64,000 bases of DNA from Mariniflexile maritimum. Its GTDB lineage: Bacteria; Bacteroidota; Bacteroidia; Flavobacteriales; Flavobacteriaceae. The notes below the pieces were generated by a model. The model searched no databases. It saw only the letters and a list, made by a program, of their open reading frames with translations, and was not told the DNA's origin. Below, piece after piece: positions 38,553-47,503 of this stretch. Position numbers and translations under genes: made by a program. Numbering within the stretch: the stretch's first letter is position 1; each line of letters opens with the position of its first letter. The stretch covers positions 558,001 to 622,000 of the forward strand of contig NZ_WRPN01000001.1 of assembly GCF_009746565.1 (NCBI RefSeq). The letters are read 5' to 3'.

Positions 38553-39383
38553 TTAAACTAAGTAAATACCGTCTGGTTTAATATCAATCTGTTTTTGTTT
38601 ATACAACGAACCTATGGCTTTTTTGAAGTTTTTTTTGCTCATTTGAAGTTGCTCTTTAATGGCCTCGGGACTTGAATTATCGGTCAAGTTTAAATAGCCA
38701 CTATTATCGTGCAGTTCGTGTAAAATTCGCTGTGCATTGGGTTCTATACTTCTATAACCAATTTGACCGAGAACAATATCCAGTTTATTTCCCGGGCGGA
38801 TTTTTTTTACGATACCTTTTAGCTTATCGCCCACGCTTAATTGGGTAAATAGATGATCGTTGTAAATTAATCCTGTATGTACTTTGTTTACAATAACGTT
38901 CAAACCAATATCCGATGGATGGGAAACGATTAAATCGACTTCATCAAACGCATTAACTGTAAGTTCTTTGTTGCTTAAAAACTGATTGGTTTTGCTGGAT
39001 GCCGCCAACCTACCTGTTTTTTCATCTAAATAGCAATATACCAAATACCACCCTTTGGGCTTCATTGGAAAGGCCTGTTCCTTAAACGGACAAAACAGTT
39101 CTTTTACCAAGCCCCAATCTAAAAAAGCACCATGTTGGGTAACGGCATTACAGCGCAATAAAGCAAATTCACCCAGTTTAATATAGGGCATGTCGGTAGT
39201 GGCCACTGGGCGCTCTTCATTATCCAAATACACAAAAACATCGAGCTTGTCCCAAATTTTAAATGTTTCGGGCACATAGCGGTTTGGCAGCAATACTTCA
39301 TCATTATCCGCATCTACCAAATACACCCCGTGATCGGTTTCACGCAAGATTTCCAATGTATTGATTTTACCTATTTGTATCAT
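38553..39383 (-). CDS. CvfB-like S1-domain RNA-binding protein
   Basis: A 276-residue protein of the CvfB family. It has tandem S1-like domains (about 1-65, 68-130 and 140-210, the second with HGAFLDWGLVKELFCPF) and a C-terminal winged helix (SPEAIKEQLQMSKKNFKKAIG). Members bind RNA and influence gene expression; in Staphylococcus CvfB affects virulence factors. The exact target is unknown. It starts at ATG 39383 and is probably co-transcribed with mnmE. Confidence 0.88.
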   Translation of the reverse strand: MIQIGKINTLEILRETDHGVYLVDADNDEVLLPNRYVPETFKIWDKLDVFVYLDNEERPVATTDMPYIKLGEFALLRCNAVTQHGAFLDWGLVKELFCPFKEQAFPMKPKGWYLVYCYLDEKTGRLAASSKTNQFLSNKELTVNAFDEVDLIVSHPSDIGLNVIVNKVHTGLIYNDHLFTQLSVGDKLKGIVKKIRPGNKLDIVLGQIGYRSIEPNAQRILHELHDNSGYLNLTDNSSPEAIKEQLQMSKKNFKKAIGSLYKQKQIDIKPDGIYLV

Positions 39384-39474
39384 GCCGCAAAGATACTATT
39401 TTTAATAGATACCCGAATATAGATTTTATAGTATGGATTTAAGAATAAACTGCTTATTTGATAACCATTTGGAA

Positions 39475-39504
39475 TAAAAAAACACCACGTTAAAAGGTGG
39501 TGTT
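39475..39504 (-). terminator. Hairpin terminator after the DUF2853 gene
   Basis: Plus-strand arms AACACCAC (39481-39488) and GTGGTGTT (39497-39504) enclose an 8-base loop and are flanked by an A-run on the left, which is a T-run for the minus-strand transcript. Confidence 0.75.
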
Positions 39505-39528
39505 TGGTTTTATAATAAATGGTTTGGT

Positions 39529-39867
39529 TTAATAAACCGATTCTTTTTTAAAATGCTTGGTCAATAAATAGTAAACAACCGCTCTGTACTTATTGCGGTT
39601 AGACTTACCATATTGCTCCATCACAGCGTTTAGGCCTTTATCTAAATCGGCACTATCCTTTAATCCTAATTTTTTAATTAGAAAGTTGTTTTTTACGGTA
39701 GCCAATTCAGCATCATCCAAACCGGAAACAGTTGAAGAGTCGGCATTATAAATGGACGGGCCACAACCTATGGTTACTTTGGTCAATAAATCCATGTCTG
39801 CTGTTACACCACATTTTTCTTTTAGATCGGCGGCATACTTTGCAATAAGTTCATCACGTTTACTCAT
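39529..39867 (-). CDS. DUF2853 family protein
   Basis: A 112-residue soluble protein from ATG 39867 (SKRDELIAKYAADLKEKCG). It is all helical, with the conserved TKVTIGCGPSIYNADSS and SNRNKYRAVVYYLLTKHF segments of DUF2853. The role is unknown to me. A longer frame to 39948 adds 27 residues rich in Cys/Tyr that do not resemble the family and was not used. It has its own terminator. Confidence 0.88.
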   Translation of the reverse strand: MSKRDELIAKYAADLKEKCGVTADMDLLTKVTIGCGPSIYNADSSTVSGLDDAELATVKNNFLIKKLGLKDSADLDKGLNAVMEQYGKSNRNKYRAVVYYLLTKHFKKESVY

Positions 39868-39969
39868 AATTGTTTTATTTAATGTGTTAATAAAAATAGT
39901 TAAATAGTTAGTATCAGAAAGATAACAATTTTTAGACACACAAAACAAAAAAAAGTCACAATTATAAAA

Positions 39970-41730
39970 TTACTTTAAATATTCAAAATAATTTAAAAGC
40001 ACTTCATCATTAATATCTTTTGGCGTGAATATTTCAAGAAGTTTCGGGCGTTCGTCTTCCTCGAAAAATTCCTTTAAGTAATATTCCAACTGTTTGTCTT
40101 TTGAAACGCTTTTGTAGCTAAAACCATGCATTCTGCACAAATGCCGCGCATCTAAATTATGGGTAGTTTCAAAATAGGTTTCAAAGTTCTTGGTGTTTTT
40201 ATGCCCCGGAAGGATCCTGAAAATACCTCCGCCTTGGTTATTTACCACGATAATCCTGAAGCTTTTAGGAATATAATTGTTCCAAAGGGCATTACTATCG
40301 TACAAAAAGCCCAAATCGCCGGTAATAAGGGTTGTGGGCTTATCGTTAACAACAGCGCAACCCACTGCGGTTGAGGTACAGCCATCAATACCACTTGTGC
40401 CCCTGTTACAAAAAACCTTGAGCGTTTTGTTGATACTGAACAATTGCGAATACCGAATGGCCGAACTATTGCCAATTTGCAAAATGTGATGGTTTGGAAT
40501 GTTTTTGAACAACACATCGAAGGCCTTTAAATCGGAAAAAGGCACCGTTCTTAAATACTCGGCGTGTTTGCGCAATCGTTGGTTTTTAACCGCATTCCAG
40601 GTAAGGTGGTAATTGCTTTTTACATAATGGGTTATTTTTGGGAGAAAGGCCTCAAAAAATTGGTTGGGCGACACATCAATATGATTGCTTAAGCAGAAAA
40701 ACGTATCGTTTGCCATTTTTTCATCAATATGCCAATGGTATTTTGGCTGGTATTTACGCAGTAAGGTCTTTATTTTTTTTGAAACGATCAAGCCGCCAAA
40801 AGTGAGCAGGATTTCTGGTTGCAACGCTTTTTTCTCTGCCTCGGTTAAAGGTTCAATCATTTGATCGATGGCTGGAAAAAAACTTTCATGGTGCAAATTG
40901 GACGTGGTTTCGGTAAATACCACCACGCTATCGTCTTCCGCCAGTTCATTCAACCACTTTCTATCAATTTGGTTGGGAAGGTTGGCCCCTACCAAAATCA
41001 TTTTTTTTGATGCCGAATTCCAATCTTCCAAACATTCGTTCAGCACATAATCTTCAATAACCTTGGTCTTAACAACCGGTTTTGTGGCTTTGGGGGCAAC
41101 AATGGGTTTTTCAACAACTTCGTAAAGGGGTTCATCAAAAGGAATGTTGATATGGACTGGGCCATTTTTTAACAAGGCAAAATTGATGGCTTCATTAATT
41201 TCCTCCTCATTATGGGTTTGAATGTCTTTTTGCAAGCCCAAAAAACGCTCGAATTTATCTTCTAGGTTTTTAAATATGGGTAAATCTTCATTGGCAGGAA
41301 TATTTTTTTCATCCTTTAAATCGAGTTTTAAATTTACCGAATATAAAATATGGTTTTCAAAGACATTTTTTTGGTTGATGGTTTGCCCATCGCCAATACC
41401 AATTAAATGCTTGGGTCTGTCTGCCGAAACCACCACCAATGGAATATTGCTATAATAAGCCTCGGCCACAGCCGGATAATGGTTTAACAAGGCGCTTCCC
41501 GAGGTGCACACTACCGCCGTGGGCAAGTTTAACTGCTGTGCTATGCCCAAGGCAAAAAAAGCGGCACAACGCTCATCAACAATACTGTAACAGGTAAAGT
41601 ACGGATTGTTGGTAAAACCAATGGTTAACGGTGCATTACGGCTACCTGGCGAAATAACAATATGCTTGATGCCCTTGGCTTTAAAAAGCTCAATAAGGGT
41701 TTGTGCAAGTGGAATTTTTGGATAAATCAT
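39970..41730 (-). CDS. menD: SEPHCHC synthase MenD
   Basis: A 586-residue thiamine-diphosphate enzyme that joins isochorismate with the succinic semialdehyde unit from 2-oxoglutarate, the first committed step of menaquinone synthesis. The N-terminal HIVISPGSRNAPLTIGF, the ThDP glutamate in YSIVDERCAAFF, and the ThDP/Mg site GDLGFLYDSNALWN are present. Length is normal. It follows menF on the same strand with a 52-base gap. The downstream genes menB, menC, menE and menA are not in this window. Confidence 0.97.
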   Translation of the reverse strand: MIYPKIPLAQTLIELFKAKGIKHIVISPGSRNAPLTIGFTNNPYFTCYSIVDERCAAFFALGIAQQLNLPTAVVCTSGSALLNHYPAVAEAYYSNIPLVVVSADRPKHLIGIGDGQTINQKNVFENHILYSVNLKLDLKDEKNIPANEDLPIFKNLEDKFERFLGLQKDIQTHNEEEINEAINFALLKNGPVHINIPFDEPLYEVVEKPIVAPKATKPVVKTKVIEDYVLNECLEDWNSASKKMILVGANLPNQIDRKWLNELAEDDSVVVFTETTSNLHHESFFPAIDQMIEPLTEAEKKALQPEILLTFGGLIVSKKIKTLLRKYQPKYHWHIDEKMANDTFFCLSNHIDVSPNQFFEAFLPKITHYVKSNYHLTWNAVKNQRLRKHAEYLRTVPFSDLKAFDVLFKNIPNHHILQIGNSSAIRYSQLFSINKTLKVFCNRGTSGIDGCTSTAVGCAVVNDKPTTLITGDLGFLYDSNALWNNYIPKSFRIIVVNNQGGGIFRILPGHKNTKNFETYFETTHNLDARHLCRMHGFSYKSVSKDKQLEYYLKEFFEEDERPKLLEIFTPKDINDEVLLNYFEYLK

Positions 41731-41782
41731 GTAACTTAAAATGAACTCGTAAAAGTAATAAATAGCTCTTAAAGTTAGCTAA

Positions 41783-42898
41783 TTACAGAATGTTTTTAAT
41801 TGTTAAAGATTTTGAAACGGTTTCTTCCCATTCGGCCTCTGCCTTGGAATGTGCCGTAATGCCGCCGCCAACGTAAATAATGGCCTGGGTTTCTTTTAAC
41901 TGCATGCAACGCAAATTAACATACAATTGGGTGCTTTTTTGGGTTATGGCATACGCTCGGTTTTCAATATTACGCTTGCCGGTGCGAGGTAATTTGGTAG
42001 TTTCAAAATTTAACTCGCCCAAAAAACCGGTGTAAAACGCGCGGTTATAGTTTTCATGCTCTATAATAAACTGTTTTGCAGGGTCTTTGGGCAAACCGCA
42101 AACCGCAGGCGTAGGATGTATTCTAGAAATAAGTTTCTTTAAGGTAGCCGTTGCTTTTAAACGTGCCGAAACCATGGTTTTTAAATGTAACAGAGCGCCC
42201 GCCTTAACGGTTTCGGTACCAGAAACATGTAAACTTTCCACCAAGGGTTTTAAGGTATCGACTATAAAATCGGTGACATATTTTTGCTCATCCTGCTCCT
42301 TTTCTTTCCAAATAACATCCAATGAGCCTTTGTAAACCTGGGTACCTGCCAATGCCATAATCGATAATTGGTCGCCATGTATTTTTATTAGTGTTTCTGG
42401 GGTTGCGCCCAACCATAAACCTACTTTGGGGTGGTACCAACAATATACAAATGCCAACGGATAGTTTTTAAGCAGGTTTTTAAAAATGGATAGTGGCGAT
42501 GCATCTGTGAGTGGAACCGTTTCTTTTCTGGAAAGCACCACCTTTTCAAAATACTTTTCGTTGATGGCTGAAATTCCCTTTTTTACCAAAAGAATGTGTT
42601 GCGCTTTCTCTTCATCTGAAAAACCTGTATTGGTAGGCGCAGTTACAACATCGTTGAACGACACCGCAGAAACAATCAAGGATTCAGAGTGGTCGATTGG
42701 CATTAAAACGGAAGATTCGGCATCATCAAAAGGTGCAAATACAAAACCGTTTTCAGTAAAATCGTTTACAAGATGCAAATCGTTTGTTTGCTGAAGCAAT
42801 GCTTGAACATTGGTTTCTCGGGGTTTTCTGTAAATAACAAATGGTAATTGGTGGCCGTAATGGGTTTCAATACGCTTAAAAAAGGATTCCGAAGTCAT
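41783..42898 (-). CDS. menF: Isochorismate synthase
   Basis: A 371-residue chorismate-utilising enzyme (MenF/EntC family) that makes isochorismate for MenD. The chorismate-binding domain spans about residues 105-365, with KVVLSRKE, the WLGATPETLI segment, HPTPAVCGLPK and the C-terminal YVGGGIT metal-binding region. It is directly between the menI-like thioesterase (4-base gap) and menD, so one menaquinone operon is likely. Confidence 0.95.
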   Translation of the reverse strand: MTSESFFKRIETHYGHQLPFVIYRKPRETNVQALLQQTNDLHLVNDFTENGFVFAPFDDAESSVLMPIDHSESLIVSAVSFNDVVTAPTNTGFSDEEKAQHILLVKKGISAINEKYFEKVVLSRKETVPLTDASPLSIFKNLLKNYPLAFVYCWYHPKVGLWLGATPETLIKIHGDQLSIMALAGTQVYKGSLDVIWKEKEQDEQKYVTDFIVDTLKPLVESLHVSGTETVKAGALLHLKTMVSARLKATATLKKLISRIHPTPAVCGLPKDPAKQFIIEHENYNRAFYTGFLGELNFETTKLPRTGKRNIENRAYAITQKSTQLYVNLRCMQLKETQAIIYVGGGITAHSKAEAEWEETVSKSLTIKNIL

Positions 42899-42902
42899 TA
42901 AA

Positions 42903-43328
42903 TTAACGCTTTTTGGGTAATGAAATGGTTGTAAGCTTACAAACGGATATTAAATTATGGGCTTCATCGGTCACTTTTATATCCAGCAACTGCGTGGTTC
43001 TTCCTTTGTGAATAAAGGTTGCCTTGGCATACACGTACCCTTCCGTAACGCTTTTAATATGGTTTGCGGTAATTTCTATGCCCCGAACAAAAAACTGTTC
43101 GGTATCAATAAAAATATGCGACGCAAAACTACCTACACTTTCGGCCAAAGCTGCCGTTGCGCCACCGTGCAGCACGCCATCGGGTTGGTAAACACGGGCG
43201 TTTACGGGCATTCGGGCTACTAAAAAATCGTCGCCATAATCTACAACCTCAATGTTTAAGGTTTCCATTAAGGTATTTTTACAGACGGCATTGGCTTTTG
43301 CGATGATGTTTTCTTTGGATAATGGCAT
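42903..43328 (-). CDS. PaaI-type hotdog thioesterase, probably DHNA-CoA thioesterase
   Basis: A 141-residue hotdog-fold thioesterase. The conserved catalytic-region residues lie in QPDGVLHGGATAALAESVGSFAS, followed by KSVTEGYVYAKATFIHKGR. Because it sits first in the menF-menD operon it most likely hydrolyses 1,4-dihydroxy-2-naphthoyl-CoA, like MenI. A general phenylacetyl-CoA-type thioesterase is the alternative. It starts at ATG 43328. Confidence 0.88.
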   Translation of the reverse strand: MPLSKENIIAKANAVCKNTLMETLNIEVVDYGDDFLVARMPVNARVYQPDGVLHGGATAALAESVGSFASHIFIDTEQFFVRGIEITANHIKSVTEGYVYAKATFIHKGRTTQLLDIKVTDEAHNLISVCKLTTISLPKKR

Positions 43329-43440
43329 AGAAATTATGTAATTTTAATGGCGGTTGTAAAAGTACGAAATGACAAGCAATTGAAATTGAAATTCCGCCTT
43401 AAATTAACAAGATGCGAGCCTTCACAAGGATAAAATAATT

Positions 43441-44019
43441 ATGAAAGCACCAATTTTAGAAAACCAACGTGTAAAATTGTCGTTATTGGATGTTAGCAAC
43501 TACAAGCACTTAACCGCCATAGCACAACAACCCCATTTATTGCAATATTCGCCCAGTAAAATTGATACGCCCGAAGCCTTAAAAACCTATGTTCAAACAG
43601 CTGTTGATGCATATTACCAAAAAACCGCCATCCCATTTATTGTGTTTGACAAACAAACCAATAGTTATGCGGGTTGTACGCGTTTCGGACTTATTAATTG
43701 GAACAATAAGGTGTTACATATCGGCTGGACGTGGCTTGGAACGGCCTATCATGGAAGCGGATTGAACACAAACATGAAGTTTTTAATGCTAGAATACGCT
43801 TTTGAAACCCTAAATTTTGATAAAGTTGAATTTAGAATTGATGAGCGCAACCTAAAATCGCGCAAAGCCGTTGAAAAATTAGGTGCCAAACTGGAAGGTG
43901 TTTTACGAAAAGATACGTTAATGCTTGATGGTTTTAAACGAAACACCTGTTGCTATGGCATTTTGAAAGAAGAATGGGATTTAGACCTAAAGTTGAATTT
44001 GGGAAAAAACATAATATAG
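43441..44019 (+). CDS. GNAT-family N-acetyltransferase (RimJ/RimL type)
   Basis: A 192-residue acetyltransferase of the Acetyltransf_3 kind. It has LGTAYHGSGLNTNMKFLMLEY (acetyl-CoA loop, quoted for location) and the EFRIDERNLKSRKAVEKLGAK motif, where NxxSR(K)A and G are typical of RimJ/RimL/YjdJ relatives. The acceptor is unknown: a protein N-terminus, polyamine or antibiotic. Its 3' end overlaps the convergent arsC-like gene by 33 bases, so expression of one could affect the other. Confidence 0.88.
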   Translation: MKAPILENQRVKLSLLDVSNYKHLTAIAQQPHLLQYSPSKIDTPEALKTYVQTAVDAYYQKTAIPFIVFDKQTNSYAGCTRFGLINWNNKVLHIGWTWLGTAYHGSGLNTNMKFLMLEYAFETLNFDKVEFRIDERNLKSRKAVEKLGAKLEGVLRKDTLMLDGFKRNTCCYGILKEEWDLDLKLNLGKNII

Positions 44020-44604
44020 TTCATTGGCTATTTGGATGCTTCTTTCGTTGTACGTTCTTGCCTGTTGCGGTGTATTGTCGAATATTTTGGGGTCATCAAA
44101 CATTATTGGAATGCGAGCTTCGGCACCTGCAATAAACGGGCATCCCGCATCGGCCTGCGAACAGGTTAAAATGGCAACAAAACCAGACTTTGGGTTGAAC
44201 GGGGCATCAAACTTTTTTGAAAAGCCCATAATGGGATGTTCATTTTCAGCATATTTAATACTATAAATGGGGTTGTTGCCTTCTGAAAGTTTTTCTATTT
44301 CAAATCCGGAATTCTGCAACGTTTCTGCAACCATGGGAAAAAGTGCTGTGCTTTCTGTACCTCCAGAATAGCACAGCACGTTTTTTATGTTAAAATAATA
44401 TGCCAGTGCTTGGGCCCAAACTTGCGATAAATGACTACGGCGCGAATTGTGCGTACAAATAAAATGGAGCCTTATCTGTTTATTGCCCGTTACTTTTTCT
44501 TGAATGAAATGAATAAGCGGTTGCAACGTATTTTTGCGTTCGTTTGAAATCGTTTCCTGATTTAACGACACTATAGCACGCTCAAGGTTATTAAATAATG
44601 GCAT
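43987..44604 (-). CDS. arsC: Arsenate reductase of the LMW-phosphatase (thioredoxin-coupled) type
   Basis: A 205-residue low-molecular-weight tyrosine-phosphatase-like protein with an N-terminal extension of about 45 residues. The CX5R loop is Cys50-THNSR-Arg56 in FICTHNSRRSHLSQ. A second pair, Cys148 and Cys155 in LTCSQADAGCP, matches the shuttle cysteines of thioredoxin-coupled ArsC, followed by FDDP. This favours arsenate reduction over a phosphatase role. It is 18 bases after arsM in an arsR-arsM-arsC group. No arsenite efflux pump is present. Confidence 0.82.
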   Translation of the reverse strand: MPLFNNLERAIVSLNQETISNERKNTLQPLIHFIQEKVTGNKQIRLHFICTHNSRRSHLSQVWAQALAYYFNIKNVLCYSGGTESTALFPMVAETLQNSGFEIEKLSEGNNPIYSIKYAENEHPIMGFSKKFDAPFNPKSGFVAILTCSQADAGCPFIAGAEARIPIMFDDPKIFDNTPQQARTYNERSIQIANELYYVFSQIQL

Positions 44605-44622
44605 AGTTTTGTTTCAATCAAT

Positions 44623-45510
44623 TTAGCAACAGCCACTTTTTGGCGAACAACATGATGATGGTTCCAAATCCTTCAATTGAAGTTTGGGTTTATCTTGCTT
44701 AGTTCCGGGTTTTTCTGCGTAAACGGTTATGCTAAAAATACCCGTTCCGCCTTTATTAAAGGCACTTACAGCTTCCTCAGAAAGATATTTACCAAGAATG
44801 TCATCTGGAATGGTAATGGGCTTTTCTTTTTGGATTTGTAAACTTTTAAATCCTTGCGCTTCAATCAACTTTAAATAGTCTGTTTTTTGAATGGCGCCCG
44901 CTACACAACCCGCATACATTTCAGCATCGCCTCGCAAGGCTTCCGGAAGGTTGCCCACCAACACGATATCAGAAATACTAAAATGACCGCCCGGTTTCAA
45001 AACCCTAAAAATTTCGGCGATAACTTTTTGTTTGTTGGGCACTAAATTTAACACACAATTACTTACTACCACATCGGCAACCGCATTACTTACTGGCATG
45101 TTATCGATATCGCCTTCTCTAAATTCTACATTGTTATAGCCCAATTTTTCTGCATTTATACGCGCTTTTTCAATCATAATCGGGGTAAAGTCTATACCAA
45201 TTACTTTGCCTTCTGCCCCTGTTTCATGGCGCGCTACGAAACAATCGTTACCGGCACCCGAGCCTAAATCGATCACGGTATCGCCCTTTTTGATGTTTGC
45301 AAATTGCGTTGGGAGTCCGCAACCCAATCCCAAATCGGCATCGGCCACATAGCCGTTGGTTTCCGAGTAATCGTCCATCATAATGTTATAAACTTTATTG
45401 GATGGTGTGGTAGCACCGCAGCAAGACGAAGCGTTTTCGGCCTTTCCTTGTTCTGCAATGCGCGCATAACGGGCTTTCACCAGGTCTTTTAATTCGTGTT
45501 CTTTTTTCAT
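44623..45510 (-). CDS. arsM: Arsenite S-adenosylmethionine methyltransferase
   Basis: A 295-residue ArsM. The SAM loop is VIDLGSGAGNDC (about 79-90). The three conserved arsenite-binding cysteines are Cys64 (GLGCGLP), Cys152 (SNCVLNL) and Cys202 (AGCVAGA). Extra Cys clusters occur at both ends (ASSCCGATT; SSCCSPKSGCC), which may bind metal. ArsM methylates arsenite to mono-, di- and trimethylarsenicals. The start is ATG 45510; a longer frame to 45597 runs over the arsR 3' end. It lies just downstream of arsR in the same direction. Confidence 0.93.
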   Translation of the reverse strand: MKKEHELKDLVKARYARIAEQGKAENASSCCGATTPSNKVYNIMMDDYSETNGYVADADLGLGCGLPTQFANIKKGDTVIDLGSGAGNDCFVARHETGAEGKVIGIDFTPIMIEKARINAEKLGYNNVEFREGDIDNMPVSNAVADVVVSNCVLNLVPNKQKVIAEIFRVLKPGGHFSISDIVLVGNLPEALRGDAEMYAGCVAGAIQKTDYLKLIEAQGFKSLQIQKEKPITIPDDILGKYLSEEAVSAFNKGGTGIFSITVYAEKPGTKQDKPKLQLKDLEPSSCCSPKSGCC

Positions 45511-45527
45511 CTGATTATAATTAAGTA

Positions 45528-45857
45528 TTAGCAACAATTGGTATTGGTTAGGTCTTGGTCTAAAAACAGCTTCATGAGTCGTTTCATTTCCGACCAATTT
45601 TTGGTATCAATACAATAACAAACACTGGTACCTTCAATAGTACCTTTAATGAGCCCTAGCTGTTTTAGTTCTTTTAAATGCTGCGAAATGGTAGGTTGCG
45701 CCAAACCAATTTCATCAACCAAATCGCCACAAACGCAGGCGTTAATTTTAAATAAATGCTGTAAAATAGCTACCCGAGCGGGATGCCCCAATACTTTGGC
45801 AAACAAGGCAATTTCGTTTTGGTGGTCGGTAAAGATTTCAGATTTGGTGATACCCAT
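45528..45857 (-). CDS. arsR: ArsR-family metalloregulator
   Basis: A 109-residue ArsR/SmtB winged-helix repressor. It has KVLGHPARVAILQHL, the metal-binding region ACVCGDLVDEIG (two Cys in CVC) and the recognition helix AQPTISQHLKEL. A C-terminal pair (NTNCC) may add to arsenite binding. It is the first gene of the arsR-arsM-arsC group and presumably releases its own promoter when As(III) binds. It starts at ATG 45857. Confidence 0.92.
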   Translation of the reverse strand: MGITKSEIFTDHQNEIALFAKVLGHPARVAILQHLFKINACVCGDLVDEIGLAQPTISQHLKELKQLGLIKGTIEGTSVCYCIDTKNWSEMKRLMKLFLDQDLTNTNCC

Positions 45858-45873
45858 GATTGTTATATTATAT

Positions 45874-45883
45874 TATTGCAATA
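45874..45883. promoter_or_regulatory. Palindrome upstream of arsR, candidate operator
   Basis: TATTGCAATA is a perfect 10-bp palindrome 17 bases upstream of the arsR start. Its place suggests autoregulation. There is no independent support. Confidence 0.35.
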
Positions 45884-45994
45884 TTACGATAAATAGAATT
45901 AAAGACCAAATATGGAACCACGAATTCCTGAATTTTATTGCACGTAACGAACTTGAATGTTTTTAATAGCTAGGTTGAAAAAAGGTAAACTGAA

Positions 45995-46981
45995 CTAATA
46001 TCCGCCTCGTATATAATTGTGAACCTGTTCTTTATACAACGCACTCAACGCTTGATGTGTTTCGGGTGTTAAAGCCTCTAAATTTGAAACTGCTGCATTT
46101 GAAAATACCTGATTTGCAGAACTCGCTCCTGGTATGATGCTGCTTACTGCTTTGTGGTCTAAAATCCAGCGTAAAGCCAGTTGCACCATGGTTAAATGCT
46201 CTGGCAATACAGAATGTTTTATGGCATCAACCAATGCTAATCCTTTTTCAAAAGGTAAACCTGCAAAAGTTTCGCCCACGTTAAAGGCTTCCCCGTTTTT
46301 ATTATAATTACGGTGGTCATTTTCTGCAAAAACGGTATGGCTGCTAAACTTACCGGAAAGCAACCCGCTTGCTAAAGGCAAACGTACAATGATACCTACA
46401 CCTTTGGCTTCCGCTTGCGGAAATAATTCTGTTACCAATTTTTGTCTGAAAACATTAAAAATAACCTGTAATGACAGTAACCCTTCTTGATGCATGCAAA
46501 TCAGGCCTTCTTCAACGGTTTCCACACTTGCACCAAAATGTTTTATGAGACCCTCCTGCTGTAATGCCCGTAACCAATTAAAAATGGCACCATCCTTTAA
46601 ATAATGGGTTGGGATGCAATGTAGTTGTAACAAATCCAAGGTATTAACCCCCAAACGGTTCAAAGCGTTTTCCACCGATTTCCTTAGCACATCTTTGGAA
46701 TACTTATCTGGATAGGCGTCTCCTGCCCTACCAAATTTTGAGGCTACCCGTATGGGTGTGTTACAGGTTTTAAGAAATTCTCCAATTAAGGATTCGCTTT
46801 TTCCGTTGCCATATACATCGGCCGTATCAAAAAAAGTGACCCCGTTTTTAACGGCTTCATTTAAAATATCAAAAGCGGTTTCTTTTGAAAGGTCTTGCCC
46901 CCAATCGGCTCCCAATTGCCAACAGCCTAAACCTATTTCACTAACAGTAAAACCCTTGGCATCCAACAATCTGTATTTCAT
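45995..46981 (-). CDS. Aldo/keto reductase
   Basis: A 328-residue NAD(P)H-dependent aldo/keto reductase of the YajO/Tas-like group. The catalytic tetrad is visible: Asp and Tyr in FFDTADVYGNGKSE, Lys in RVASKFGRAG, His in LLQLHCIP. The C-terminal cofactor motif is SSIIPGASSANQV. The substrate is not evident; it is not linked to a pathway by context. It starts at ATG 46981. Confidence 0.93.
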   Translation of the reverse strand: MKYRLLDAKGFTVSEIGLGCWQLGADWGQDLSKETAFDILNEAVKNGVTFFDTADVYGNGKSESLIGEFLKTCNTPIRVASKFGRAGDAYPDKYSKDVLRKSVENALNRLGVNTLDLLQLHCIPTHYLKDGAIFNWLRALQQEGLIKHFGASVETVEEGLICMHQEGLLSLQVIFNVFRQKLVTELFPQAEAKGVGIIVRLPLASGLLSGKFSSHTVFAENDHRNYNKNGEAFNVGETFAGLPFEKGLALVDAIKHSVLPEHLTMVQLALRWILDHKAVSSIIPGASSANQVFSNAAVSNLEALTPETHQALSALYKEQVHNYIRGGY

Positions 46982-47140
46982 AAAAAAGCATTTATTAAAC
47001 TGAAAATATTAGATTTACATGATCTACTTCGTAAAAAATTCACTTTAACGGTAATAATAATATCAAAAACGAATATATAACATTTTTGCTTTTTAAATAT
47101 ATAGTTTTAATTTTTGAAAACCACTTACAACCAAAACAAA

Positions 47141-47503
47141 ATGAAAACACTCATACCCGTTGTATTGTTATTTTTTGCCTTTTCGGGCACAAGTCATGCC
47201 CAATTTATCTCAAATGATGGGGAATTTCATGTGGCTTCTGGTGCAATCATTTCAAGTGGAACCTATGCGTTGGTGTATTCTAAAACCAAAAACAAAAGTA
47301 AGGCGTTTTGGTACGGTTTAGGGGCTTCGGCTATTGCTGGCATTGCCAAGGAAGTTTATGACAGCACAAAACCGCTTAACAAATTTGATGCTGCCGATGC
47401 TGCCGCTACCGTTGTGGGCGGTTTAGCAGCATGCACTACATTAAGCCTATTTGTTGGTAAAAACAAAAGACGCAGGTTAAAAACCGTTGCTTTGGTTAAT
47501 TAA
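47141..47503 (+). CDS. YfiM/DUF2279-like small envelope protein
   Basis: A 120-residue protein from ATG 47141 with a signal peptide (MKTLIPVVLLFFAFSG, cleavage near SHAQ). Two hydrophobic segments follow in DGEFHVASGAIISSGTYALVYS and KAFWYGLGASAIAGIAKEVYD. The latter pattern (KAFW.G...AGIAKEVYD, then FDAADAAATVVGG) matches YfiM-like DUF2279. Function is unknown. An alternative TTG at 47114 was rejected because it precedes the signal peptide. It overlaps the convergent gene at 47500 by four bases. Confidence 0.75.
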   Translation: MKTLIPVVLLFFAFSGTSHAQFISNDGEFHVASGAIISSGTYALVYSKTKNKSKAFWYGLGASAIAGIAKEVYDSTKPLNKFDAADAAATVVGGLAACTTLSLFVGKNKRRRLKTVALVN

